From OMOG01 sp041485845 (GTDB lineage: Bacteria > Acidobacteriota > Terriglobia > Bryobacterales > Bryobacteraceae), in NCBI GenBank assembly GCA_041485845.1, contig JBGPKH010000066.1, forward strand, positions 1-22,081: a stretch of DNA of 22,081 nucleotides, written 5' to 3'. Position numbers and translations under genes: made by a program. Under the pieces are notes generated by a model. It worked only from the letters and a program-made list of their open reading frames with translations. It was not told the DNA's origin and made no database searches. This document shows positions 14,287-21,305 of this stretch, in pieces; within the stretch, counting starts at the first letter, position 1; every line of letters begins with the position of its first letter.

Positions 14287-16784
14287 CCCCCGCTGAATTC
14301 AACCCCATCAACCCCGCCCTGGAGCAAGCCGTGTCTGAGATCCGCGACCAAGCCCCCGATGCCGCGGTGGTCGAAGCCGCCGCCGCCCGCGTTTGGGCGC
14401 GTCTCGCCGAGGCCGCCCAGCCTGCCGCCGTACCCCTCCACCTGATCCGCGGCTGCGCCGATTTCCAGGCTCTCATCCCCGAGTACCGGGCCGGCCACCT
14501 CGTAGCTGCCCGCGCCACGCTGCTCCAGGACCACCTCCACGAGTGCGTGGCCTGCCGCAGGATCTACGAAGGCAAGGTCGTTCCCCTGGCCGTTCCGCTG
14601 GCACGCCGCGCGGGGCACCCTGTCCGATGGGCAGCCGCCGCCGTGATCGTCGCCGCAGCCGGCATGTCGATCTGGATCGCGGTCGATCAGTACGGAACCC
14701 GCACCGGCCATGCCATCGTACAGACCGTCAACGGGACGCTCTACGAAGTCTCCGCCGCGGGGATTCGCCCGCTTCTCGCCGGCCAGGATTTGCCGGACGG
14801 CATCGAGTTGCGCACCGCCAAGAATTCCGACGCCATGCTGCAACTGCGCGATGGCTCGCTCGTGGAGCTGCGCGAGCGCTCGGGCGTTTCCACCACGCAA
14901 ACCGCCAGCGACCTGACCATTCGCCTGGTGCGCGGCAGCGTCATCGTGCAAGCCGCCAAACGCCGCAACGGTCACCTCTTCGTCGCCACCGCCGATTGCC
15001 GCGTGTCGGTCACCGGCACCATCTTCAGCGTGAGCGCGGGCGTGAAGGGCTCGCGCGTCTCCGTGGTCCAGGGCGAAGTGCGCGTTTCGCAGGACAACCA
15101 GGAGAAGGTGCTCCACGCCGGCGAGCAAACCGTCACCAGCATCAGCCTCGATCCGGTTTCGGTGAAAGACGACATCTCCTGGAGCCGCAATCGCGACGCC
15201 TTGATGCTGCAGTTGAACGCTCTGCGCGCCAGCCTCGAACAGCTTCACATGCCGGCGCTCCGCTATGCCAGCAATCTGCTCCAGCGGCTGCCGGCCGACA
15301 CCGTGTTTTATGTGAGCATTCCGAATCTCGCGCAGTACCTGGGAGAGGCGCAGACCGTGGTCCGCCAGCAGATGGCGCAGAGCCCTGAATTGCGCTCGTT
15401 GTTTGCCGGACGGTCCTGGAATGCGGAACCCGTGCTCGACAAGCTGCGCGCCGCCAGCGAGTATCTGGGCGAGGAGATCGCCATTGTAGGCGCAGGGGGC
15501 GTAGACGGCATGCATGGCCCGGTCTTCCTCTCCGAGGTCAAGCGCGACGGCTTCCCCGAATTCCTCCAGAAGGAAGCTCCCGGGATCGCCATCGAAACGC
15601 GCCCGGGGCTGGTGGTCTTCGGTCCCATGGCGGGCCCCGTGAAAGCGGTCGCCGCCGCGCTCGATGCGCCGTCTGCGTTTCCCAACACACCGTTCTACGC
15701 GCGCATCTCCGAATCCTACCGGGATGGCGCCGGCATTCTCATCTCCGCCGACCTTTCGCACATGCCGGGTCAACGCTTCGGCACAACCGGCGTCCGGTAT
15801 TTCGTGGCCAATCAGAGGCAGGTCAACAACCAGATGGAAGCCACCGCGTCGGTCGGGTTCGATGGCGCCCGCTCCGGTATCGCCGGCTGGCTGGCCGCCC
15901 CCGCGCCCATGGGCTCGCTCGACTACGTCTCGCCCGAAGCCACTTTCGTCACTTCCTTCGTGGTCAAGGATCCGCTCGCCATTGTGGACCAGGTGAGCGG
16001 AATGGCCGGTCAGTTGCCGATGCTGAACAGCAAAGCGCGCGGCGACATCCGCCAGCAGAACACCTTGGATGTGCGCGACGACCTCGCGGCCAGCCTGGGC
16101 GGCGAGTTCTCGCTCTCGCTCGATGGCCCGCCGTTCCCCGTGCCTTCCTGGAAACTGGCGGCCGAGGTTTACGATCCCGAGCGTATGAAGGCCACCTTGC
16201 GGAAACTCGTCGCGGCCCACGACCAGGATGCCGCGAAGAACGGCGGAAAGCCGCTCCGCGTTGGCGAGGAGAGCGTCGACGGACAGACTTACTACACCAT
16301 CGCGAGCAACGATCCGCCCAACCCGCTGACCGAGGTGCACTACACCTTCGGCAATGGATACATGATCGCAGGCCCCACCCGCGCCCTGCTGAGCAAGGCG
16401 CTCCAGATGAAGATGGCGGGAACCTCCATCACGCATTCGGCGCAGTTCATCGCCATGACGCCGCGCGATCACTACTCCAACTTCTCCGCGGTGATCTACC
16501 AGAACCTCGGCACTACTCTCGCTCCCCTGGCCGGACTCCTCAGCGCCTTTGCGCCCAAAGGCAGCGCCGGCTCGTCCGACGCGCTCCAGCGCATCGGCAA
16601 CATGAAGCCCACCATGATCACCGCATACGGCGAGCCGGACCGCATCAGCATCGCCGGTACGGGTGACCTTCTGGGCAACGGCCTGACCACCTTCCTGGGT
16701 GGGAACCTGACGGGTGTGGTGGGAAATGCGCTGCCGTTCGCCCAATTCCAGGGAACACCGCGGCGGCAGTCTGCGTTTAAATAG
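14283..16784 (+). CDS. Very long anti-sigma-like protein: zf-HC2 motif, TM segment, FecR domain and large C-terminal region
   Basis: An 833-residue protein from the ATG overlapping the sigma-factor stop codon. The N-terminal cytoplasmic part has Cys58 and the zinc-finger anti-sigma motif His84-x3-Cys88-x2-Cys91 (DHLHECVACRRIY), which should hold the sigma factor. One transmembrane segment follows (about 112-133). A FecR domain covers about 140-290 (GIRPLLAGQDLPDGIELRTA, SDAMLQLRDGSLVELRE, RVSVTGTIFSVSAG, VVQGEVRVS). After a helical stretch (about 300-335) comes a region of about 490 residues (LLQRLPADTVFYVSIPNLAQ onwards). It resembles the DUF3352-type proteins of this lineage, but I cannot assign it a function. 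FecR proteins usually end near 320 residues, so the C-terminal extension is unusual. It probably senses something at the cell surface and controls the sigma factor. Confidence 0.85.
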   Translation: MTPAEFNPINPALEQAVSEIRDQAPDAAVVEAAAARVWARLAEAAQPAAVPLHLIRGCADFQALIPEYRAGHLVAARATLLQDHLHECVACRRIYEGKVVPLAVPLARRAGHPVRWAAAAVIVAAAGMSIWIAVDQYGTRTGHAIVQTVNGTLYEVSAAGIRPLLAGQDLPDGIELRTAKNSDAMLQLRDGSLVELRERSGVSTTQTASDLTIRLVRGSVIVQAAKRRNGHLFVATADCRVSVTGTIFSVSAGVKGSRVSVVQGEVRVSQDNQEKVLHAGEQTVTSISLDPVSVKDDISWSRNRDALMLQLNALRASLEQLHMPALRYASNLLQRLPADTVFYVSIPNLAQYLGEAQTVVRQQMAQSPELRSLFAGRSWNAEPVLDKLRAASEYLGEEIAIVGAGGVDGMHGPVFLSEVKRDGFPEFLQKEAPGIAIETRPGLVVFGPMAGPVKAVAAALDAPSAFPNTPFYARISESYRDGAGILISADLSHMPGQRFGTTGVRYFVANQRQVNNQMEATASVGFDGARSGIAGWLAAPAPMGSLDYVSPEATFVTSFVVKDPLAIVDQVSGMAGQLPMLNSKARGDIRQQNTLDVRDDLAASLGGEFSLSLDGPPFPVPSWKLAAEVYDPERMKATLRKLVAAHDQDAAKNGGKPLRVGEESVDGQTYYTIASNDPPNPLTEVHYTFGNGYMIAGPTRALLSKALQMKMAGTSITHSAQFIAMTPRDHYSNFSAVIYQNLGTTLAPLAGLLSAFAPKGSAGSSDALQRIGNMKPTMITAYGEPDRISIAGTGDLLGNGLTTFLGGNLTGVVGNALPFAQFQGTPRRQSAFK

Positions 16785-16788
16785 GTTA

Positions 16789-17721
16789 ATGGACTCTTCG
16801 GTTATCGAGCTCGACGACCTGGAAGTACGCTTCGGCAAGCGCGCCATCCTCAAGAAGTTGAAGGCCTCGCTCACCGGGCGATCCATCGGGCTGCTGGGTC
16901 CCAACGGGGCCGGAAAGTCCACGCTCCTGAATACCTTGCTCGGCTTTCACAAGCCGTCCTCCGGAACCGCCCGCATCTTCGGCCGCGACATCCGCACGCA
17001 CGCCCGCGAAGTGCGCAGCTTGATCGGCTACATGCCGGAGAACGATTCGTTCATCGCCTCCATGAGCGGCGTGCGCTTCGTCCGGCTGATGGCCGAACTG
17101 GCCGGCCTGCCGCACGAGCACGCGCTCGAACGCGCTCACGAGGCGTTCTTCTACGTCGGCCTGGGCGAGGTCCGCTACCGCGCGCTCGGCACCTATTCGC
17201 TGGGCATGAAGCAGTCCGCCAAGCTGGCGCAGGCCATCGCCCACGGTCCCAAGCTGCTGTTCCTCGATGAGCCCACCAACGGGCTCGACCCGCCCGCGCG
17301 CGCACGCATGATCCAGCTCATCCAGGAAATCCGCGACCGCGGCGACCTGCACATAATGGTCTCTTCCCACCTGCTCCGCGACGTCGAAGAGTGCTGCGAC
17401 GAAGTGCTCATCCTCAAGGATGGCAACATCGCGGCGTTCTGCAACCTGGAGGAGGAGCGCCGCTCCAACCGCCGCTTCCTGGAAATCGAGACGCACGGTT
17501 CGAACAACGGCGACTTTCTCACAAGCATGGAAAAGCTGGGCTGCGAGACCGCGCAGGGCGCGCAGGGCCGCATCAAGCTGATTCTTCCCGACGGCCTGGA
17601 GGTGCGCCGTTTGTACGAAGTCGCCGCCGAGCAGAACGTGCAGATCCGCCGCTTGAACCACAAGCGCGATTCGCTCGAGGACATATTCCTCAAAGCCATG
17701 GAGACCGGCGATGCCAAGTAA
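16789..17721 (+). CDS. ABC transporter ATP-binding protein (first pair)
   Basis: A 310-residue ATPase. Walker A is GPNGAGKST (residues 37-45), the Q-loop region is GYMPEND (Gln replaced by Pro-Glu), the signature is YSLGMKQ, Walker B is LLFLDEP followed by TNGLDPPAR (D-loop), and the H-loop is VSSH. The C-terminal 80 residues form the extra domain typical of ATPases serving ABC-2 exporters. The ATG at 16789 is five bases after the FecR gene stop, with only a weak AGG upstream; an upstream in-frame ATG would extend into the FecR gene and is not favoured. It should power the permease encoded next. The Q-loop change is uncommon but occurs in this class. Confidence 0.9.
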   Translation: MDSSVIELDDLEVRFGKRAILKKLKASLTGRSIGLLGPNGAGKSTLLNTLLGFHKPSSGTARIFGRDIRTHAREVRSLIGYMPENDSFIASMSGVRFVRLMAELAGLPHEHALERAHEAFFYVGLGEVRYRALGTYSLGMKQSAKLAQAIAHGPKLLFLDEPTNGLDPPARARMIQLIQEIRDRGDLHIMVSSHLLRDVEECCDEVLILKDGNIAAFCNLEEERRSNRRFLEIETHGSNNGDFLTSMEKLGCETAQGAQGRIKLILPDGLEVRRLYEVAAEQNVQIRRLNHKRDSLEDIFLKAMETGDAK

Positions 17722-17729
17722 GCGCAGCA

Positions 17730-17765
17730 GGCCGATTGACAATCGGCCGCAGGTTGACAACCTGC
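17730..17765. repeat. Twin TTGACAA-centred hairpins between the ABC genes
   Basis: Two adjacent perfect palindromes share the same centre: GGCCGATT-GAC-AATCGGCC (17730-17748) and GCAGGTT-GAC-AACCTGC (17749-17765). Each forms an 8- or 7-bp stem with a 3-base loop. They fill most of the 62-bp gap between ATPase and permease, and the ribosome-binding site of the permease follows. They look like REP-type intergenic elements and could change how much permease is made relative to ATPase. Confidence 0.65.
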
Positions 17766-17783
17766 CCCACAGGGAGACACGCG

Positions 17784-18686
17784 ATGGCCGTATATAAGAA
17801 GACCTACCGGCCGTACGAAGGCGCGCTCACTTCCTCATGGCGCCGCTTGCTGGTGATACCGCGCTACGCCTTCGAAGACCTCTACCGGTCGAAGTTTCTG
17901 ACCATCTTCTTCCTGGCGTCCTTCATCCAGCCGCTGGTTGCCGCCATCCTCATCTACGTGCAGCACAACGCCGCCGTGTTCAACCTGGTGGGGGCGCAGG
18001 GCGCCAACCGGCTGATCTCCATCAACGTCACGTTCTTCATGTCGAACCTGGGCTGGCAGAGCATGCTGGCGCTGTTTCTGGCGTCCTTCATCGGCCCCGG
18101 CCAGGTCTCGCCCGATCTCGCCAACAACGCGCTCTCGCTCTACCTGGCGCGCCCCTTTTCGCGCACCGAGTACGTGCTCGGCAAGATGTCGGTCCTGCTG
18201 ATTCTGCTCTCCATGATGACCTGGATTCCGGGCCTGCTGCTGTTCTCCTACCAGGGCTACCTGGAAGGCTGGGAGTGGATGAAGACCAACATCCGCTTCG
18301 CCACCGGCATCTTCTTCGGCGCGTGGATCTGGATCCTGATTCTCTCCCTGCTGGCCCTGGCGCTCTCCGCCTGGGTGAAGTGGAAGCCCGCGGCCGGCGG
18401 CCTGATGTTCGGCGTCTTCTTCGTGGCCGCCGGTTTCGGCGCCACCATCAACGGTGTGCAGCGCACCAACTGGGGACACCTGTTCAACATCAGCTACCTG
18501 ATCGGCTCGGTGTGGGTGTGGCTCTTCGAGGGAAGCAACAAGACCACCAACGGCGCCGTCTTCTTCCGCGCGCCCCAGGGCGAAGAGCTGCCGCTGTGGT
18601 GTAGCTGGACCGCGCTCGCCGTGTTGTGCCTCATCTGCCTCTACATGCTGGCGCGCAAGATCCGCGGCATGGAGGTAGTAAGATGA
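17784..18686 (+). CDS. ABC-2-type transporter permease (first pair)
   Basis: A 300-residue membrane protein. After a basic N-terminus (MAVYKKTYRPYEGALTSSWR) I count six hydrophobic segments: FLTIFFLASFIQPLVAAILI, MLALFLASFIGPG, MSVLLILLSMMTWIPGLLLF, GAWIWILILSLLALALSAWV, AAGGLMFGVFFVAAGFGATI and ALAVLCLICLYML. PDLANNALSLYLARPFSRTE is the cytoplasmic coupling-like segment typical of ABC-2 permeases. The ATG at 17784 has AGGGAG at good distance. The ATPase just upstream is the likely partner. Its stop codon overlaps the next ATPase gene (ATGA at 18683-18686). The substrate is unknown. Confidence 0.85.
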   Translation: MAVYKKTYRPYEGALTSSWRRLLVIPRYAFEDLYRSKFLTIFFLASFIQPLVAAILIYVQHNAAVFNLVGAQGANRLISINVTFFMSNLGWQSMLALFLASFIGPGQVSPDLANNALSLYLARPFSRTEYVLGKMSVLLILLSMMTWIPGLLLFSYQGYLEGWEWMKTNIRFATGIFFGAWIWILILSLLALALSAWVKWKPAAGGLMFGVFFVAAGFGATINGVQRTNWGHLFNISYLIGSVWVWLFEGSNKTTNGAVFFRAPQGEELPLWCSWTALAVLCLICLYMLARKIRGMEVVR

Positions 18687-19630
18687 GCGGCAACACCACG
18701 ATCACGTTCTCCAACGTGTCGCGCTTCTACGGCGAAGTGCTGGGCATCAACAAGGTGAGCCTGGCGATTCCGCCCGGCATCACCAGCCTGGTGGGGCCCA
18801 ACGGATCGGGCAAGACCACGCTCATGAACCTGCTGACGGGATTGATCCGTCCCACGCAGGGCGAGATCAGAGTGCTCGGCATCGCCCCCGATCATCCCGA
18901 AAAGCTCTGCCGCCTGGTGGGCTACTGCGCGCAATTCGACGCGTTTCCCAAGGGCTTGACCGGCTACCAGTTCATCTACTCTTTTCTGCGCATGTACGGC
19001 TGGAGCAACCAGGAGTGCGAGCAGCGGAGCATGGCCGCCCTGCAAATGGCCGGCTTGCAGGATGCCGCCAACCGCCCGGTGGCCGCTTACAGCAAGGGCA
19101 TGCGGCAGCGCGTCAAGCTGGCGCAGGCCACGGCTCACGACCCGCAGGTGCTGATCCTCGACGAGCCGCTCAACGGCCTCGATCCCCTGGCGCGCGCCGA
19201 AGCCATCGCGCTCTTCCGCCAGTGGGGCGACAAGGGCCGCCATGTCATCGTGTCCAGCCATATCCTGCACGAAGTGGATCGCATCTCCGACCAGGTGATC
19301 CTGCTCAGCCAGGGCTACGTGGTCGCCGAGGGCCAGATCCACAGCGTGCGCAGCGAGGTGAAGGAGCAGCCCATGCAGATCCTGGTCCGCTGCGACCGCC
19401 CCGGCATGCTGGCCGCGCGCCTCTTCCAGCAGGACCACGTGGTGGAAGCCAAAGTGAGTCCCGATGGCAAGGGACTGCTGCTGCGCACCAAGGACGCCGA
19501 CAGCTTCTACCTGCTGCTCAACAAGGTGATCCTCGATTCCGGCCTGGAGGTGGAATCCGTGGCCCCCGCGGACGACGACGTGAACTCCGTCTACCAGTAT
19601 CTGATCGGCGCGGAAGGAGCCACCGTATGA
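18683..19630 (+). CDS. ABC transporter ATP-binding protein (second pair)
   Basis: A 315-residue ATPase. Walker A is GPNGSGKTT, the Q-loop is GYCAQFD (Gln kept, unlike the first ATPase), the signature is YSKGMRQ, Walker B is VLILDEP followed by LNGLDPLAR, and the H-loop is VSSH. The C-terminal extension resembles that of ABC-2 exporter ATPases. The ATG overlaps the preceding permease stop codon and follows GGAGG at a good distance. It is only moderately similar to the first ATPase of the operon, so the two look like distinct systems and not a recent duplication. It should power the permease encoded next. Confidence 0.9.
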   Translation: MSGNTTITFSNVSRFYGEVLGINKVSLAIPPGITSLVGPNGSGKTTLMNLLTGLIRPTQGEIRVLGIAPDHPEKLCRLVGYCAQFDAFPKGLTGYQFIYSFLRMYGWSNQECEQRSMAALQMAGLQDAANRPVAAYSKGMRQRVKLAQATAHDPQVLILDEPLNGLDPLARAEAIALFRQWGDKGRHVIVSSHILHEVDRISDQVILLSQGYVVAEGQIHSVRSEVKEQPMQILVRCDRPGMLAARLFQQDHVVEAKVSPDGKGLLLRTKDADSFYLLLNKVILDSGLEVESVAPADDDVNSVYQYLIGAEGATV

Positions 19631-20514
19631 GCACAACTCCCCAGCCCCCAACCCCTAACCCCCAACCCCCGAATTCCGGCCCCCAACCCCCGGCCCCCCA
19701 ACCCCTGCGCCAGCTCGGCGGCGTCCTCCGCCTCGAGCTGAAGAAGACCTTCCTCTCCAAGCGCGGCTGGTGGATTTACATCCTGGCGCTCGGTCCCGTA
19801 GTGCTGACCCTGATCCACTGGCTCTTCGAAGCTCGCCGTCACGGCGGCCGCCACAGCCTGGGCGAGGACAGCCTGGTCTTCGCCGGCCTCTTCATGTTCT
19901 ATTACCTGCGCGCCGGAATCTTCTTCGGCTGCATGGGCATCTTCTCCAATCTCTTCCGCGGCGAGATGCTGGAGAAGACGCTGCACTACTATTTCCTCAC
20001 CCCCATGCGCCGCGAGATGCTGGTGGCCGGAAAGTACCTCGCCGGCCTGATCGTGGCGCTGGTGCTGTGGGTGGGCAGTGTCGCCGCGGCATTCCTGCTC
20101 ATCGGCAAGCATTTCGGACCCGCCTGGACGGACTACCTGTTCCACGGCCCCGGCCTGCGCCAGCTCGGCGCGTACATGCTGGTGACCGCCCTGGCGTGCA
20201 TCGGCTACGGCGCGGTGTTCCTGATGTCCGGTCTGTTCTTCAAGAACCCCATGATCCCGGCCGCGGTGGTGTGGGTGTGGGAGAACCTGGAGCCCTTCCT
20301 GCCGGCGGTGCTGAAGAAGATCAGCGTCATTTTCTACCTGAAGAACCTGTGCCCGGTGGAGGTGCCGATTCCGCCGCCATTCAACGTGATCGTGGTGGAG
20401 GCCGACCCCTCGCCGTTCTGGATCGCGGTCCCCGGCCTGTTGATGGTGGCCGGCATCTTCCTGATCTACTCCGCCATCTCGGCGCGGCAGACGGAAATCA
20501 GCTACGGGGAGTGA
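19627..20514 (+). CDS. ABC-2-type transporter permease (second pair) with proline-rich N-terminus
   Basis: A 295-residue membrane protein whose start overlaps the ATPase stop codon (ATGA at 19627-19630). Residues 4-26 are a run of Pro, Gln, Thr and Asn (MSTTPQPPTPNPQPPNSGPQ, then PPAPQPLR) encoded by C-tract repeats. The permease proper begins near LRQLGGVLRLELKKTFL. Hydrophobic segments include GWWIYILALGPVVLTLIHWL, VFAGLFMFYYLRAGIFFGCM, YLAGLIVALVLWVGSVAAAF, LGAYMLVTALACIGYGAVFL, PMIPAAVVWVWENLEPFLPA and FWIAVPGLLMVAGIFLIYSA. NLFRGEMLEKTLHYYFLTPM is the ABC-2 coupling-type segment. The function of the proline-rich tail is unknown. Confidence 0.87.
   Translation: MSTTPQPPTPNPQPPNSGPQPPAPQPLRQLGGVLRLELKKTFLSKRGWWIYILALGPVVLTLIHWLFEARRHGGRHSLGEDSLVFAGLFMFYYLRAGIFFGCMGIFSNLFRGEMLEKTLHYYFLTPMRREMLVAGKYLAGLIVALVLWVGSVAAAFLLIGKHFGPAWTDYLFHGPGLRQLGAYMLVTALACIGYGAVFLMSGLFFKNPMIPAAVVWVWENLEPFLPAVLKKISVIFYLKNLCPVEVPIPPPFNVIVVEADPSPFWIAVPGLLMVAGIFLIYSAISARQTEISYGE
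19638..19705 (+). repeat. C-tract repeat inside the permease gene (G-tracts on the minus strand)
   Basis: About ten runs of four to six C separated by AA, TAA, GG or similar, based on a CCCCCAA-like unit. The minus strand would carry many closely spaced G-tracts, a strong G-quadruplex pattern. The repeat stays in frame and encodes the proline-rich N-terminus of the second permease. It looks like a short repeat that expanded within or just before the coding start. Confidence 0.75.
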
Positions 20515-20590
20515 GGCTGGCGGCCGGCGCGCGGAACCGGAGAAAGCGCGGAGGAAGGCCAGGTGAGAAAAAAAGGAAAAGCGGCGGAAC
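20515..20590. other. Short convergent spacer
   Basis: Between the end of the ABC operon and the end of the convergent toxin gene. An A-rich run (20566-20581) is present, but I see no clear hairpin next to it. Confidence 0.35.
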
Positions 20591-20863
20591 TCAGATCCGA
20601 TGGTAAACCTGGCCGCGCCGCTCAACGGTCACTAAGTTGAGGACTTTGTTCTCCTCGTCCACCGCGAAGATGATGCGCCAGCCACCGACGCGGGATTTCC
20701 GCAAACCTCCCTGGTTCGTCAACCTACTCGAGAACCGCGGCTCAAGGGGCGCCATAGCGAGTTGTTCCAGGCGGTGGAGGTGGAGGATACGGTTCCGGCT
20801 ATCGCGACTCAGGCCGTCGAGGTCCTTGGCGGCCCGGCGAGAGAGCCGGACTTCATAGTTCAC
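20591..20863 (-). CDS. RelE/ParE-family toxin (second TA pair)
   Basis: A 90-residue protein. It reads MNYEVRLSRRAAKDLDGLSR, then RNRILHLHRLEQL, LRKSRVGGWRIIFAVDEE and VLNLVTVERRGQVYHRI, the full RelE-type pattern: N-terminal strand and helices, then the LRxxRVGxWRIIF strand pair and a C-terminal RRGQVYH segment with Arg and Tyr residues of the kind used in mRNA cleavage. Length is standard. The start codon overlaps the antitoxin stop (ATGA at 20860-20863), so the pair is translated together with the antitoxin first. It is unrelated in detail to the other toxin at 1701-2024. Confidence 0.88.
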   Translation of the reverse strand: MNYEVRLSRRAAKDLDGLSRDSRNRILHLHRLEQLAMAPLEPRFSSRLTNQGGLRKSRVGGWRIIFAVDEENKVLNLVTVERRGQVYHRI

Positions 20864-21066
20864 AGGCGTCGAGTCTGCCGATATTCCTGGAGCGAGATGG
20901 TACGTCCGTTCCGGATGTCATCCAGGCCTTCCTCGATGGCGGCTGCGGTCTCAGAACTTAGGGAACCGTCCGGATCCTGTAGATCCGCCAGGTAGTCCAG
21001 CACATCGGCCAAACAGTCTTCCGGCAGCGTATCGACGATCTGATGAACATTCTCGCGGACGGTCAT
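20860..21066 (-). CDS. Antitoxin of the second RelE-type pair
   Basis: A 68-residue protein. The N-terminal half (MTVRENVHQIVDTLPEDCLA, then DVLDYLADLQD) is a helical pair of the type found in antitoxins paired with RelE toxins. The C-terminal GLDDIRNGRTISLQEYRQTR is the common toxin-wrapping tail (EIRxGRTxSLEEY-like). The ATG at 21066 has AGAGG six bases upstream. A TATGAT or GATATA sequence about 20-27 bases upstream may be the -10 element, but the -35 is unclear. It sits first in a two-gene operon with the toxin. Confidence 0.8.
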   Translation of the reverse strand: MTVRENVHQIVDTLPEDCLADVLDYLADLQDPDGSLSSETAAAIEEGLDDIRNGRTISLQEYRQTRRL

Positions 21067-21217
21067 TCGATGCCTCTGCTTCTTATATCATAGAGCCATT
21101 CGCTGCCGTCAGCTTGGAGCGCAAAATCGCCGGCAACCGCTCCCGGTGGCGGCTCCGAAGCGCGGGCGCTGCATCGTCAGGGCGTTCTCCTTGAGCGCCA
21201 TGGATGCATCCCTCCCC
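21067..21217. other. Spacer upstream of the second TA pair
   Basis: No gene is seen on either strand. It contains the leader and likely promoter of the antitoxin gene (21067-21110). Confidence 0.35.
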
Positions 21218-21244
21218 AAAAATTTCGGCAGGGCTTCACCCTGC
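21218..21244 (-). terminator. Probable intrinsic terminator of the SUMF1-domain gene
   Basis: On the minus strand GCAGGG-TGAAG-CCCTGC forms a 6-bp GC stem with a 5-base loop (21244-21228), followed by CGAAATTTTT. It lies about 60 bp past the stop codon of the gene that ends at 21306. A second small hairpin, ACCC-AAAA-GGGT (21245-21256), sits just before it. Confidence 0.6.
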
Positions 21245-21305
21245 ACCCAAAAGGGTACAGCTTACGGAGTATAGAGAGTAAAAGGAAAAAGGATACAGGG
21301 TAAGA

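Noticed and set aside
13944..16922. A 992-codon minus-strand open frame opposite the FecR gene
   Set aside because: His/Gly/Arg/Ala-rich composition with no recognisable domain; the plus strand carries the sigma, zf-HC2 and FecR motifs. Long antisense frames are expected at this GC content.
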